Assembly: GCA_035576005.1 (NCBI GenBank)
Contig: DATLXH010000118.1
Coordinates: 1-25,297 of the forward strand
Source: DATLXH01 sp035576005
Lineage (GTDB): Bacteria; Acidobacteriota; Thermoanaerobaculia; Gp7-AA8
DNA length: 25,297 nt
Direction: 5' to 3'
The translations under genes and the position numbers were made by a program. The stretch's first letter is position 1. Each line of letters opens with the position of its first letter. Positions 6,454 through 15,101 of this stretch are shown in pieces. The notes under the pieces were generated by a model, which did no database searches, was not told the origin of the DNA, and worked only from the letters and a program-made list of their open reading frames with translations.

Positions 6454-8502
6454 CTAGCGAGGGAAGGCCTCGCGTAGTCCGCCGTCGACCGGAATCATGG
6501 CGCCTGTGGTTTTTGCCGATCGCGACGTGGCGAGAAATAGCGCCGCTTCCGCAACGTCCTCCGCCGTGACCTCGACTTTCAGCAGGTTCCGCTCCTTGTA
6601 ATACGCGGGAAGCTCCTCTACCGCGAATCCATACGCCGCCGCGCGGCTCTTGCGCACGTCGTCGCTCCATAGTCCCGACCCACCGAGGACCGCGTCGGGA
6701 TTCACCATATTGGCGCGAACTCCGATCTCCCCCCCTTCCAACGCCACAATCCGACAGAGCTGAGCCTCGGCCGCTTTCGAAACGCTGTAGGCGCCGAAGT
6801 CCTTGCCGGGAGCCGTGACGTTCTTGGTGGCCATGAACACCATGTTTCCGCCGATCCTCTGCGCGCGAAAAATTCGCATGGCTTCCCGCGCAACGAGGAA
6901 GTGCCCGGTCGTGTTGACTGCCAGACTCCTTTCCCATTCTTTCAGGGGTAGGGTATCGATAGAGCCCACCGAGGCGATCCCCGCATTGCTGACGACGACA
7001 TCCAGACCGCCGAGCTCCCTGAGCGTAGTGAGAAACGCTGCCTCGACGCTCGCGGGAATCGTTACATCCATCGAGACCGCCGTGGCTCGACGCAAACCGT
7101 ATGCATCGACGATTGAAGACGCGACATCCTCGGCACCTTTCTCGTCGATGTCGCAGACCATGACGTGTGCGCCCTCGGCGGCGAAGCGCCGCGCGATGAC
7201 TCGTCCGATTCCGCTCGCTGCTCCGGTGACGAGGACGATTCGGCCGGCGAGGTCCTTGTCCCTGGGAAGCAGCGTGAGCTTGTACAGCTCGAGGGGCCAA
7301 TACTCTGCGTCATATGCCTCGCGCTCGGTTAGAGTCGCGAACCCGCCGAGCTCCGCGGCGTCGCCGATGATCCGCATCGTATGTCGATAGATATCCCGGA
7401 CGATTCTCGCGCCGCGAGCATCCCTGCCGGCAGTCCACATTCCAACGCCAGTGGCGAGGATCACTCGCGGCAACGGATCGAGCATCTCCTCTTTCCCCTT
7501 GTTTCGCTCGAAATAGCCGCTGTAACTTCCGCGATAGCGCTCCAGCGCAGCCGAGAGCGAGCTTGCAGGATCGTTTCCGAGTGGACCGACGAGAAGTGGA
7601 AACCGTTTGGTGTAGAGCAGATGATCCGGGGTTGCCGGACCGATCTGAGTCACGCTGCTCGCATCGTTTCGACCGATGAAAGCGAGCGTTTCGGGAGAGT
7701 CGTCGAATTCGAGAACCATCGGACGCTCCTGCGAGAGCAGGCCGCGCAGGACGGGCGCCAGCACTTTCACGCCGAGCTGGTCTGCGTTCTCGCTCACCTC
7801 TATCCGACTCGACGACGGGGCGACGACTTTGCGAGACCGCCAGATGAACTCCTCGGCTCTCGAGACCAGCTCGATGTGGGAGTCGTAGGCTTCGCGAGGC
7901 GAGTCTCCCCAGGTGATCAAGCCGTGATTCATCAGGATCAGTCCGACTGCACCAGGCTGCTCTTCGTACGCGAGCCCGACCAGCCGGCTCAACGCGAATC
8001 CAGGACGTCGATACGGGACGACGATCAGGTCATCACCGAAACACGCCTGCACCGTAGCCTCACGACCTCTGCTGTTTGTCACCGCGAGGATTGCGTCAGC
8101 ATGGGTGTGCAGCACGGCTCGCCGGGGAATGAACGCGTGCAGAAGCGTTTCGATCGAGGGACGCGGACTCGACGGGTCGATCAGACATCGCGCGAGGATG
8201 TCGACCATCTCCTCATCGCTCATTTCGCTCCGCTGGATCAGAGGCCTGACGTAATCAAGCCGGACCGCGGGGAACTGCCGCGGCACGATTGACTTCATAT
8301 CGCTTCCGCTCCCCTTGATGTGCAGGATCTCGAGAGCTGCGCCGACAAGGTCCAGTGCTGTGAGCTCGAGGCTGTTGTTGCCGCCGCCCCAGAGGACGAG
8401 TCCTTCCTCCGCGCCTACGAGTCTCGATTGATAGACCAGCTCGTCGAGAGGTAAATCGAATGTGGTGGCTGGATCCCAACGATTGAGCAATAGTCCCCTC
8501 AC
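6454..8502 (-). CDS. Bifunctional rhamnulose-1-phosphate aldolase / short-chain dehydrogenase (RhaEW type)
   Basis: The 682-residue fusion has an N-terminal class II aldolase domain (about 20-250) and a C-terminal SDR domain (about 418-682). The aldolase shows GLVLWGGGNNS (34-44), GSGSDMK (64-70), the metal ligands H132-T-H134 and H193 in NHG, so it should cleave a ketose 1-phosphate to dihydroxyacetone phosphate and an aldehyde. The SDR shows TGAASGIG (426-433), NAG (506-508) and Y572-SVS-K576, and would oxidise the aldehyde. The family is known for L-rhamnose catabolism, giving DHAP and lactate from lactaldehyde. The usual SDR catalytic Ser is Thr at about 559. No rhamnose isomerase, kinase, transporter or regulator is nearby, so the substrate could be another deoxysugar. 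The start is GTG 8502 or, with gagggg just upstream, TTG 8490. Confidence 0.88.
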   Translation of the reverse strand: MRGLLLNRWDPATTFDLPLDELVYQSRLVGAEEGLVLWGGGNNSLELTALDLVGAALEILHIKGSGSDMKSIVPRQFPAVRLDYVRPLIQRSEMSDEEMVDILARCLIDPSSPRPSIETLLHAFIPRRAVLHTHADAILAVTNSRGREATVQACFGDDLIVVPYRRPGFALSRLVGLAYEEQPGAVGLILMNHGLITWGDSPREAYDSHIELVSRAEEFIWRSRKVVAPSSSRIEVSENADQLGVKVLAPVLRGLLSQERPMVLEFDDSPETLAFIGRNDASSVTQIGPATPDHLLYTKRFPLLVGPLGNDPASSLSAALERYRGSYSGYFERNKGKEEMLDPLPRVILATGVGMWTAGRDARGARIVRDIYRHTMRIIGDAAELGGFATLTEREAYDAEYWPLELYKLTLLPRDKDLAGRIVLVTGAASGIGRVIARRFAAEGAHVMVCDIDEKGAEDVASSIVDAYGLRRATAVSMDVTIPASVEAAFLTTLRELGGLDVVVSNAGIASVGSIDTLPLKEWERSLAVNTTGHFLVAREAMRIFRAQRIGGNMVFMATKNVTAPGKDFGAYSVSKAAEAQLCRIVALEGGEIGVRANMVNPDAVLGGSGLWSDDVRKSRAAAYGFAVEELPAYYKERNLLKVEVTAEDVAEAALFLATSRSAKTTGAMIPVDGGLREAFPR

Positions 8503-8647
8503 CCGCCGCGGGACCTTCGCAAGTCCTTTGCAGACGGCTCGTCACTTTTAGCTCAGAGCTGGCGGCCGAGGCAACTTCGGAGGAAGCCGGATTCGATTTT
8601 CCCTGCTCCAATCGTCGAGACGGGCGTAGTCCAGGACAGCAGGAGTT

Positions 8648-8721
8648 CGCGTGACAGACAGGAGTGTCTGCCATGTCTGTCATACACGCGAATTAGGACA
8701 GACACTCTTGTCTGTCACGCG
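8648..8721. repeat. Long imperfect inverted repeat upstream of the aldolase/dehydrogenase gene
   Basis: The arms at 8648-8672 and 8696-8721 pair along about 24 bp (CGCGTGACAGACA...GAGTGTCTG) with about two mismatches or gaps around a 23-nt loop. The loop itself contains another short tctgtc. The repeat sits in the gap between tonB and the aldolase gene, neither arm reaches a coding region, and no T-tract follows on either strand. It looks like a dispersed palindromic element or a structured 5' leader rather than an intrinsic terminator. Confidence 0.75.
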
Positions 8722-8738
8722 ACGCTGCTACTACCGAG

Positions 8739-8758
8739 CTAACCCGCTAGCGGGTTAG
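8739..8758. other. Perfect 20-bp palindrome spanning the TonB stop codon
   Basis: CTAACCCGCT followed by its exact reverse complement AGCGGGTTAG covers the TAA stop of the TonB gene (8755-8757). In RNA it would form a 10-bp stem with hardly any loop, or a cruciform or protein site in DNA. There is no following T-tract on the minus strand, so a classical intrinsic terminator is not shown, although 3'-end protection is possible. Confidence 0.55.
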
Positions 8759-9528
8759 TTGAGAGTGAACCGGATCGTGAGCTGAAAGACCGTGTCGACC
8801 GCATTGCCGTTCAGCGTCCCAGGGCGGAACTTCCATCTTCGAACGCTCGACAGGGCCGCATCGCCAAACGACGGGAAATCACTCGAGATGAGCCGTACGT
8901 CGCGAATGCCTCCTGTCCGGTCGATGATGCACTCGACCACTGCATTTCCCTCCTTCCTGATCCGTCGAGCGAGGTCGGGATAGACCGGGGAGACCCGCTC
9001 GATGGCGACCGGAGCCTTTACCAGCCCTCCAACCTGCAGAGGCCCGTTAGAGTCCAGGGGAATCGGGTCCCCACCAACATTCGTGCCGTCTGGACGGCCA
9101 TTGATGTCTCCAAGCGGACTGCCGTTCCCCGCGCCCTCCGGATGCCCGTCGCCCGACAGCGCGACACCCGAGCTCTCCCCTCGCTCAGCCACTTGAGAGG
9201 AGGGTTGAAACGTAGCCGGGACGGAGGGAGTAACCTCCGCCGGCAGAGCAGTCACTCTCGGAGTGGTCGCGTCGGCCTTGGGATTCGCCACGGCTGGCTG
9301 CTGAATACCTTTCGAGATGATGGGAGGAGCGAGCATGGCGGGTGGTGACTGGACGGGGCGAAGCAGCTCCATGAGATGCGGCGGAACCTTCGGGAAATCG
9401 ATGCTCCACACCGCGGCAAATAGCGCAGCCCCGATGAACACGGTATGGACCGTGATTGAGACGGGAAGGGTGATGAACCGATTGCCGGATGCATTCGCAC
9501 GAGTTTCGATTACCGCATTCTCGAACAT
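8755..9528 (-). CDS. Energy transducer TonB family protein
   Basis: The 257-residue protein has the TonB layout: a cytoplasmic N-terminus, one membrane helix (about 20-43, LPVSITVHTVFIGAALFAAV and onward), a long Pro/Gly/Ser-rich periplasmic linker (about 47-165) and a C-terminal TonB domain (about 170-257). The domain has VSPVYPDLARR (179-189), VECIID, GDAALSSVRRWKFRP (222-236) and a final FQLTIRF strand. It would couple the proton gradient, through ExbB/ExbD, to an outer-membrane receptor. Neither exbBD nor a receptor is in the window, so the partners must be elsewhere. The ATG at 9528 has a strong Shine-Dalgarno site (gaggagg). Confidence 0.92.
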   Translation of the reverse strand: MFENAVIETRANASGNRFITLPVSITVHTVFIGAALFAAVWSIDFPKVPPHLMELLRPVQSPPAMLAPPIISKGIQQPAVANPKADATTPRVTALPAEVTPSVPATFQPSSQVAERGESSGVALSGDGHPEGAGNGSPLGDINGRPDGTNVGGDPIPLDSNGPLQVGGLVKAPVAIERVSPVYPDLARRIRKEGNAVVECIIDRTGGIRDVRLISSDFPSFGDAALSSVRRWKFRPGTLNGNAVDTVFQLTIRFTLN

Positions 9529-9553
9529 GGCTTCCTCCTCTGCACTGCTCTAA

Positions 9554-9568
9554 ACTGTTAGACACAGT
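9554..9568 (-). promoter_or_regulatory. Small inverted repeat in the TonB gene promoter region
   Basis: ACTGT-TAGAC-ACAGT is a perfect 5-bp inverted repeat with a 5-nt spacer, about 26 nt upstream of the TonB start codon. On the minus strand it overlaps a weak -10-like TAACAG. It could be a repressor operator. No regulator gene is adjacent, so this is a low-confidence call. Confidence 0.3.
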
Positions 9569-9606
9569 CCGGGTCAGTTTGGAAACCGTTGACGAGAATT
9601 GTTTCA

Positions 9607-9716
9607 GGAGCGCCGCCTTCCAGGCGGCCGTACCGCCGGCTTCCAGCCGGCTGCAAGCCCGTGAAATAAAGGCCGGCACGATGCCGGCGGTACGGCCGGC
9701 TGGAAGCCGGCGCTCC
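9607..9716. repeat. 110-bp palindromic GC-rich repeat between asparagine synthase and TonB genes
   Basis: The arms at 9607-9640 and 9683-9716 are reverse complements at 32 of 34 positions, around a 42-nt centre. The two mismatches lie in GCCTTCCAGGC versus GGCTTCCAGCC. The arms contain smaller GCCGGC palindromes, so several alternative foldings exist. The repeat lies in the gap after the asparagine synthase gene and upstream of the TonB promoter. Its form is that of a REP/BIME-like or MITE-like intergenic element; termination or mRNA 3' protection for the upstream gene is possible. Confidence 0.8.
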
Positions 9717-9783
9717 GAACCTTCCCGTCGATACAAGGGTGGCGCGCTTAGCGCCGGGTTAGGGTCTCTGTCGGCGCCGGCGA

Positions 9784-11649
9784 TTACGAGGCTCGCGCGG
9801 AAGTCTTTGTCCAGCGCTCAGTCCAGCGCTGAAGAACGATGATGGGCCACAGCGAGCGCGCATGATTCGCAGTACCTGCCCGATGTTCGCCGAGGAGCCG
9901 ACTCACAACGCCAGGATCGATGAATCCACTTGTTTCGATGCTCGATGAATCGAGTAAACGATCCACTTCCGCCCGCAGCCCGTGATTGATCCAGCCCGCG
10001 ATGGGTACCGACAGGCCGCGCTTTCGCCTTCTGATGATCGCCGGTGAAATCCACTCCTCGGCTGCACTCTTCAGAAGCCATTTGCTCGTGAGTCCACGAA
10101 CACGGAGCGAAGGAGCGAGAGACAGGCCGAACGCCGTCAGCTCGCGGTCGAGGTACGGAGCGCGCGCTTCAATCGAGCTCAGCATGCATGCGCGGTCGAC
10201 TTTGACGAGCAGGTTGTCGCGCAGATACGTTTTGTAATCGAGCAGCATGGCACCTGTGACCGCATCGAGCGCCGCCGGAATCTCGGCCCGGAACTTCTGC
10301 GACGCGCCTCCCGTAACTGCCCAGCTCTCCGGCGCCAGCCGCGTTCCGATCCACCGGAGATGCCGCTCCATCCACGGCCTGCCCGCCTCATCCGTGAAAC
10401 GTTTGAGCAGGAACTCGAGAGGCACTTTCTTCGTCGACGATGGGAGAAGCCCCGCTGCGCCGATCAGTCCCTGTCTGACCAGTCGAGGTAGTCCGTTGAA
10501 TCGCGGAGCAAGGGCATGTCCCAGGTAAGTGGGATAACCGCCAAACAACTCGTCGGCTCCTTCCCCGCTGAGAACGACCGTCACATGCTCACGAGCTTTC
10601 CGTGCGAGCAGAAAGGCGGGAAGGACCGCGGGATCGGCGATCGGTTCGGCGATCCGATCGTTGACCTGATCGAACGCTTCCCGCAGAGACGCCTCATCGG
10701 CCCGCACATCGACGTGATGCGATCCGAGACCCTTCGCGAACTCGGCCGCGTCACCGCTCTCGTCGTAAGAGGCCTCGGTGAACTCGACAGAGATGGTGTG
10801 GACCCGTGATGGCCCCAGCTGTCGAGCGGCCAGACTTGCCAGAATCGAGGAATCGATCCCGCCACTGACGAAAACTCCAATCGGCACGTCCGCAGCAATC
10901 TGTTTCGCAACGGCGTTCTCAACGAGCCGGACCATCTCGACTCTCGCCGTTTTCGGCTCGACAATCGTCGGTTGAAACTGCGAGGGGTCCCAGTACCGGT
11001 GAATCGACCGGTCCGCGCCTCGGAACGTTGCAAGCGTGCCGGCGTCCACACGTTTGATCGCGCGGAAGATCGTGCGAGGCTCGCTGATCAATCCAAGGGC
11101 GAGGAACTCGTCGACCGATTCAGGATCCAAAGCCCGCGAGCTGTCGGGATGCGTCAGCAGGGCCTGAATCTCCGAAGCGAACCAGATCTCGTTCCCGATC
11201 TCGAGGTAGAAGAGTGGCTTCTCGCCGGCCCTGTCACGTGCGAGCAGCAGAGTTCTCGTACGACGATCCCACAGGGCCAGACCGAACATTCCGTCCAGAT
11301 CGGAGACCAGATCCTTTCCTTTCCTGAGATAGAGAGGCAGGAGCGGCTCGACATCGGAATGCGAGCGAAATGGATAGTCACTGGCCGCCTCTCTGAGGAA
11401 GATGGAGTTGTAGATCTCTCCGTTGCAGGCGAGCCAGACCGAATCGTCCGGAGTGGAAAAAGGCTGATCTGCCCGAGGATTGAGATCGATGATTCGAAGT
11501 CGCTCGGTACCGATCAGCGCGTCCGTCGACCTGAGCACTTCATGCCCGTCGGGACCTCTGTGACGGAGCGAGCCTCCCATCTGCTCGATTACGTCCGGAT
11601 GGCGGAGCGGCTCGCCGGTAAGGGAGATCATCCCATAGATGCCGCACAC
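9784..11649 (-). CDS. asnB: Asparagine synthase (glutamine-hydrolysing)
   Basis: The 621-residue enzyme has a class II glutamine amidotransferase domain (1 to about 210): Cys2 nucleophile in MCGIYG, RHRGPDG (30-36), Arg49 in ERLRIID, and NGEIYN (76-81). The synthetase domain follows, with the ATP pyrophosphate loop SGGIDSS (262-268) and LSGEGADELFGGY further on. It makes asparagine, or amidates another carboxyl group, from ATP and glutamine. In this size class the enzyme also occurs in surface-polysaccharide or peptide clusters. The GTG start overlaps the glycosyltransferase stop by one base (taGTG), so the two are tightly coupled. That context favours a role in surface-glycan or lipid modification over housekeeping asparagine synthesis, but this is inference. 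Confidence 0.93.
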   Translation of the reverse strand: MCGIYGMISLTGEPLRHPDVIEQMGGSLRHRGPDGHEVLRSTDALIGTERLRIIDLNPRADQPFSTPDDSVWLACNGEIYNSIFLREAASDYPFRSHSDVEPLLPLYLRKGKDLVSDLDGMFGLALWDRRTRTLLLARDRAGEKPLFYLEIGNEIWFASEIQALLTHPDSSRALDPESVDEFLALGLISEPRTIFRAIKRVDAGTLATFRGADRSIHRYWDPSQFQPTIVEPKTARVEMVRLVENAVAKQIAADVPIGVFVSGGIDSSILASLAARQLGPSRVHTISVEFTEASYDESGDAAEFAKGLGSHHVDVRADEASLREAFDQVNDRIAEPIADPAVLPAFLLARKAREHVTVVLSGEGADELFGGYPTYLGHALAPRFNGLPRLVRQGLIGAAGLLPSSTKKVPLEFLLKRFTDEAGRPWMERHLRWIGTRLAPESWAVTGGASQKFRAEIPAALDAVTGAMLLDYKTYLRDNLLVKVDRACMLSSIEARAPYLDRELTAFGLSLAPSLRVRGLTSKWLLKSAAEEWISPAIIRRRKRGLSVPIAGWINHGLRAEVDRLLDSSSIETSGFIDPGVVSRLLGEHRAGTANHARSLWPIIVLQRWTERWTKTSARAS

Positions 11650-13418
11650 TAACGTTCTCCTGCAGCAGTGAACGTGCCCGGTGAGTCACCACGGCATGGA
11701 CCGTAGACGGCATATTCGCCATCATCGGTTATCAGTGGAAACCGATCGGCCAGAACCCTGGTCGTATCGCTATCCTTCACCGTGGCCAGAAACACGTTCC
11801 CCTTCCTGCAATGAAACACCTGCTCCCCGCCCCATTCGACCGGATGAAGAGTCGAGCCGGGGGTGCCGGCGTAGCGAGCGTACTGCGACATCAGGTAATT
11901 GCTCGTCAGCTCTTCCGCGCGTGAGCTCGAGAGCTGTGTCTCGCGGTTGAGGTAGAACGAGAGCGATGGACTGTACGCGTTGAGCCCGATCAGCTGGCCG
12001 CCCGGCCCGATGGATGGGGCCACGCGTATTGCGATCGTGCTCGAAGATCGAGTCTCCCCGATCTCCGACAGGAGACGCTGGAGTACGAGAGGAAGCGCGA
12101 ATATCGGGATCGCGATCGCCGCCAGTACGACGACCCACCGGGAGGCTGGCGCTACTGACGCGACCACTCCTCCGAGAATCAGAAGGACACCGAGTGAGAT
12201 CACTCCAAACCGAATCGGTGCTATCAGACCAGGACGGACGAGAGTGATGACTCTGTCGAGTGTGCCGAGGATTGTGAATGCGAGCCCGCAGGCGGTCATC
12301 ACGATGCCGGTGACACGCCGAGCGGGCAACCAGGCGCGCGTTCGATCCATCCAGATTCGCGCGACGAGCAGCGCTACCGCCGGAACCAGAGGAAGAATGT
12401 ACTGCGGCCGCTTGGACTGTGAGATCGAGAAAAAGAGAAAGGGAAGCAGGAGCCAGAGTAGAAGAAAAATGGTCCGTTCGTCTCTTCTTCCATCGACGCG
12501 GAGCAACGTTTTTCGCTTGAGTCCCGCAGGTGCGAGGATCGACCATGGGAAGAGTCCGACCAGGAGATAGGGAACGAAGTACCAGAATGGCCCCGTCCGC
12601 TGGAGCTGGTTGGTCGTCACGCGGTTGACGGTCTCGGTCACCAGCGAATACTCGAGGAAATCGGGGACGCGCAACGAAGTCGCGACGAGCCATGGGACCA
12701 CAATCGCGGCGAACAGAATAACCGACCAGATGTTCATCAACCGGCGCAGCGACCCTCGCCAGATGGCGAACGGCACGACGATGATGGCCGGCAGCAGAAT
12801 CGCCACTGGACCTTTCGTTAGAATCCCCAGCGCCATAGCTCCCCACGCCACCACGCTCCAGCGTCGACGCGCGTCGCCTTCTTCCATCGAAACATAGAAA
12901 AAGACCACAGCCACTGTCACAAAGAACGTGAGTGCGGAGTCGAAGATCACGATGCGCGAGAACGCAATCATCAACGGATTGGCCGCGCTCACGATTGCTG
13001 CAATCCACCCCCCCTCAACCCCGAAGAGTTTCGAACCAAACCAGAGGAGCACTCCGCTCGTGGCGAGCGCGAAGAGAAGGGCCGGAAGCCGCGCGGCCGT
13101 GGCAGTCGGTCCGAGGATCTCCATGAATCCGGCGGCCGCGGCAAAGTACAGAACCGGCTTATCAAGGTATGGCAGTGCATTGAGCTTCGGCAACACGTAG
13201 TCATTTCGCGCTGCCATCCCGCGTGAGACTTCGGCGTTTCGTCCCTCGTCCGGATCGAACAGAGGATGAACGCCAAGCGTGATGGACATCGCTACGAGTC
13301 CAGCCAGGGCCAGCAGGACTAGACCAAACGGTGCCCGCACGTCGGCCTCTCCATTGCCATTGAGGAACGAAGGAGCGGCATTGCGAGCAGACGACAGGTT
13401 CGCCTCGTGAGCACTCAT
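11649..13418 (-). CDS. Glycosyltransferase family 39 (ArnT/PMT-like) membrane protein
   Basis: This is a 589-residue GT-C-fold integral membrane glycosyltransferase. The first helix (about 31-50) is followed by HPLFDPDEGRNAEVSRGM, the acidic catalytic motif (DPDE at about 55-58) of the first periplasmic loop. Then come DKPVLYF, about ten further hydrophobic segments to residue 430, and a soluble C-terminal periplasmic domain. Members transfer a sugar from a polyprenyl-phosphate donor to lipid A or proteins. The start is ATG 13418; a TTG directly before it is less likely. No good Shine-Dalgarno site is seen, and it lies 35 nt after the HD-GYP gene, so coupled translation or an operon is likely. 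It overlaps the asparagine synthase gene by one base. Confidence 0.9.
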   Translation of the reverse strand: MSAHEANLSSARNAAPSFLNGNGEADVRAPFGLVLLALAGLVAMSITLGVHPLFDPDEGRNAEVSRGMAARNDYVLPKLNALPYLDKPVLYFAAAAGFMEILGPTATAARLPALLFALATSGVLLWFGSKLFGVEGGWIAAIVSAANPLMIAFSRIVIFDSALTFFVTVAVVFFYVSMEEGDARRRWSVVAWGAMALGILTKGPVAILLPAIIVVPFAIWRGSLRRLMNIWSVILFAAIVVPWLVATSLRVPDFLEYSLVTETVNRVTTNQLQRTGPFWYFVPYLLVGLFPWSILAPAGLKRKTLLRVDGRRDERTIFLLLWLLLPFLFFSISQSKRPQYILPLVPAVALLVARIWMDRTRAWLPARRVTGIVMTACGLAFTILGTLDRVITLVRPGLIAPIRFGVISLGVLLILGGVVASVAPASRWVVVLAAIAIPIFALPLVLQRLLSEIGETRSSSTIAIRVAPSIGPGGQLIGLNAYSPSLSFYLNRETQLSSSRAEELTSNYLMSQYARYAGTPGSTLHPVEWGGEQVFHCRKGNVFLATVKDSDTTRVLADRFPLITDDGEYAVYGPCRGDSPGTFTAAGER

Positions 13419-13453
13419 CAATTAGCTGGGTGGAGGGGTGGAGGTCCGGAGCG

Positions 13454-15019
13454 TCACGCCATCATGGTCGTAAACTTCCGGACAAGCTCGAGATCGAATT
13501 GCGCACCGGCAACACTCGTGATTTTCTCCCGGGCGGCATCCTGTGAGATGGGAGCCTGGTACGAATCCGGCGCGGTCATCGAATCGAACGCATCGCAGAT
13601 CGCGATGATTCTCGACGCGAGCGGAATCTGAGCACCCGGAAGCTGACTCGGATATCCCTGGCCGTCCATTCGCTCGTGATGGCAGAGCACCGCATGCGCG
13701 ATCTCAGGTCCGAGTAACGGCTCGACCAAGCCCGCCCCGATCACGCAGTGATCTTTGAAGAGCTTCATCTCAGCTGGAAGGATCGGCGACTTTCGGTAGA
13801 GCCGGCTGTAATCGATGAGCCGCATCCCGACGTCGTGCACGTAGCCTGCGAGGCGAATCCTCTCGCACTCTGCGTCACTCAACCCGAGGTGATGGGCAAA
13901 CTGATCGGTAAGGGCAGAAACCCTTCTCGAGTGCGCCACGAGCTCCGGAAGCTTTTGAAAATCAGGCTCGACGAGCTTCTGCGCAACCTTGTGCAATGTC
14001 GCTTTGAGACCTTTGTGGGAGATCGCATGCTCGATGGTGTGCTGGATCTGACCGAGAAAGGCCTCGAGCTGCTTGCGCGCCTCCGCATCCGGCGCGGCTT
14101 CAAAGGCAATGGTCAGAACCAGACCCGTGAGATCTGAAACGTTGACCGGCGCACTCAGAATCGAAACGAGCTGCGAGACCTGAATGGGGGCCGCGCCTGT
14201 ACCGAACGGATAGATCGTCTGAACCTGGAACTCCTGCTCCTCGTCTCCTCGTTTCTTCAACCAGGCAGCGATCTTTGCCTGAAACTGCACCTGCGTCTCG
14301 TCGGTTACCAGAGCCCGCGCGACAACCGTCTGAGAGTTCCCCAGCGGCCCAGAGGCAGAGAACGCGACCATGACGACGGATCGGATTGAGAGAAGCGATG
14401 GGAGCACCATCGAGACCGCGCTCATCTCGGTCTGGCTCAACGCATTCGAAGCGAATCTTGCGCGAAGGACCTCACGCGAGACGATGCTCTGGGCGGCGAT
14501 GACCGTCCTGGCTACCGCGTTCTGAACGACTGTCTCGCTGTCGGCAGCATCGTCGTTGGCGAGAGCTGGCGGGAGAAGTCCGTAAAGGTTCTTCTCGGTG
14601 AGCAACTCGATCATTTCATCCGCGATCTTCTTGCCGTGCTCGAGATCGCTTTGATCGAAGGGCAGCTTGCCAGCCTTGTCCCTTGCATCGAAAAGGCCGA
14701 TCAGTTTGCCCCTCGAATAGAGGGGGAGGACGAGCAGACGATCGGTCCCGTTCTGGAACAGTAGATCGGAGAATCTCGGCTCAGTCCCGACGCCGTTCAC
14801 GAAGAACGCGGCCCGACGCATCATCAACCGGTCGATAATGACGTCATTCTGGCCCAGCAGTTTGCGGCTCAGATCGCCAAAGCCGTAGTGCGTCACCAGT
14901 TCGTAACCATTCGAGGGGTCGAACAGATAAAACGCCGCCTTGGTCGTGCGTAACCGCTCCAGACAGCGGTAGAGGATCTCCTTGATTCGCGGTTCAAGCT
15001 CGGGGACTTCGGCCAGCAT
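13454..15019 (-). CDS. GAF-HD-GYP-type c-di-GMP phosphodiesterase-like protein
   Basis: The 521-residue soluble protein has an N-terminal GAF domain (about 8-145), a poorly conserved middle region (about 160-330) and a C-terminal HD-GYP domain (about 340-480). HD-GYP landmarks are H363 in VAHSRR, H395-D396 in GYVHDVGM, H424 in KDHCVIG, HHERMDGQGYP (447-457) and the AICDAFDSMT segment (about 473-482). These are the metal ligands and GYP signature of c-di-GMP phosphodiesterases. The Lys usually found after HDxG is Met399, so activity may be reduced or different. It leads the probable operon with the glycosyltransferase and asparagine synthase genes and diverges from a stand-alone receiver. A TATACT box lies 9 nt before the ATG, with no Shine-Dalgarno site. 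Confidence 0.88.
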   Translation of the reverse strand: MLAEVPELEPRIKEILYRCLERLRTTKAAFYLFDPSNGYELVTHYGFGDLSRKLLGQNDVIIDRLMMRRAAFFVNGVGTEPRFSDLLFQNGTDRLLVLPLYSRGKLIGLFDARDKAGKLPFDQSDLEHGKKIADEMIELLTEKNLYGLLPPALANDDAADSETVVQNAVARTVIAAQSIVSREVLRARFASNALSQTEMSAVSMVLPSLLSIRSVVMVAFSASGPLGNSQTVVARALVTDETQVQFQAKIAAWLKKRGDEEQEFQVQTIYPFGTGAAPIQVSQLVSILSAPVNVSDLTGLVLTIAFEAAPDAEARKQLEAFLGQIQHTIEHAISHKGLKATLHKVAQKLVEPDFQKLPELVAHSRRVSALTDQFAHHLGLSDAECERIRLAGYVHDVGMRLIDYSRLYRKSPILPAEMKLFKDHCVIGAGLVEPLLGPEIAHAVLCHHERMDGQGYPSQLPGAQIPLASRIIAICDAFDSMTAPDSYQAPISQDAAREKITSVAGAQFDLELVRKFTTMMA

Positions 15020-15028
15020 TCAGGAGCG

Positions 15029-15034
15029 AGTATA
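15029..15034 (-). promoter_or_regulatory. Candidate -10 box (TATACT) of the HD-GYP gene
   Basis: TATACT on the minus strand is followed by 9 nt (cgctcctga) and the ATG at 15019. The predicted transcription start is within about 3 nt of the start codon, giving a leaderless or nearly leaderless mRNA. No -35 match is evident. Confidence 0.45.
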
Positions 15035-15089
15035 TCCAAGTAGGACGGTAGACCGGGAGTGGACTTGATCGAATCGGCAGAATCTTTGC

Positions 15090-15095
15090 TAAAAT
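15090..15095 (+). promoter_or_regulatory. Candidate promoter (TAAAAT) of the stand-alone receiver gene
   Basis: TAAAAT is 6 nt before the ATG at 15102, and a TTGATC at 15065-15070 lies 19 nt upstream as a possible -35. With this geometry transcription starts at about the A of the ATG. No Shine-Dalgarno sequence is present. It sits in the 82-nt divergent region shared with the HD-GYP promoter. Confidence 0.5.
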
Positions 15096-15101
15096 CGCAA
15101 T

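Noticed and set aside
7381..8292. Plus-strand open frame of 303 aa
   Set aside because: It is a shadow of the aldolase/dehydrogenase gene; its translation is Arg/Asp/His-rich and matches no family.
9741..9755. Small hairpin GGCGC-gctta-GCGCC as terminator of the asparagine synthase gene
   Set aside because: The stem is only 5 bp with no T-tract on the minus strand, so the evidence is too weak to list it as a terminator.
11770..13008. Minus-strand open frame of 412 aa in a second frame
   Set aside because: It overlaps the glycosyltransferase gene in another frame; its Arg/Ser/Gly-rich translation is typical of a frame shadow.
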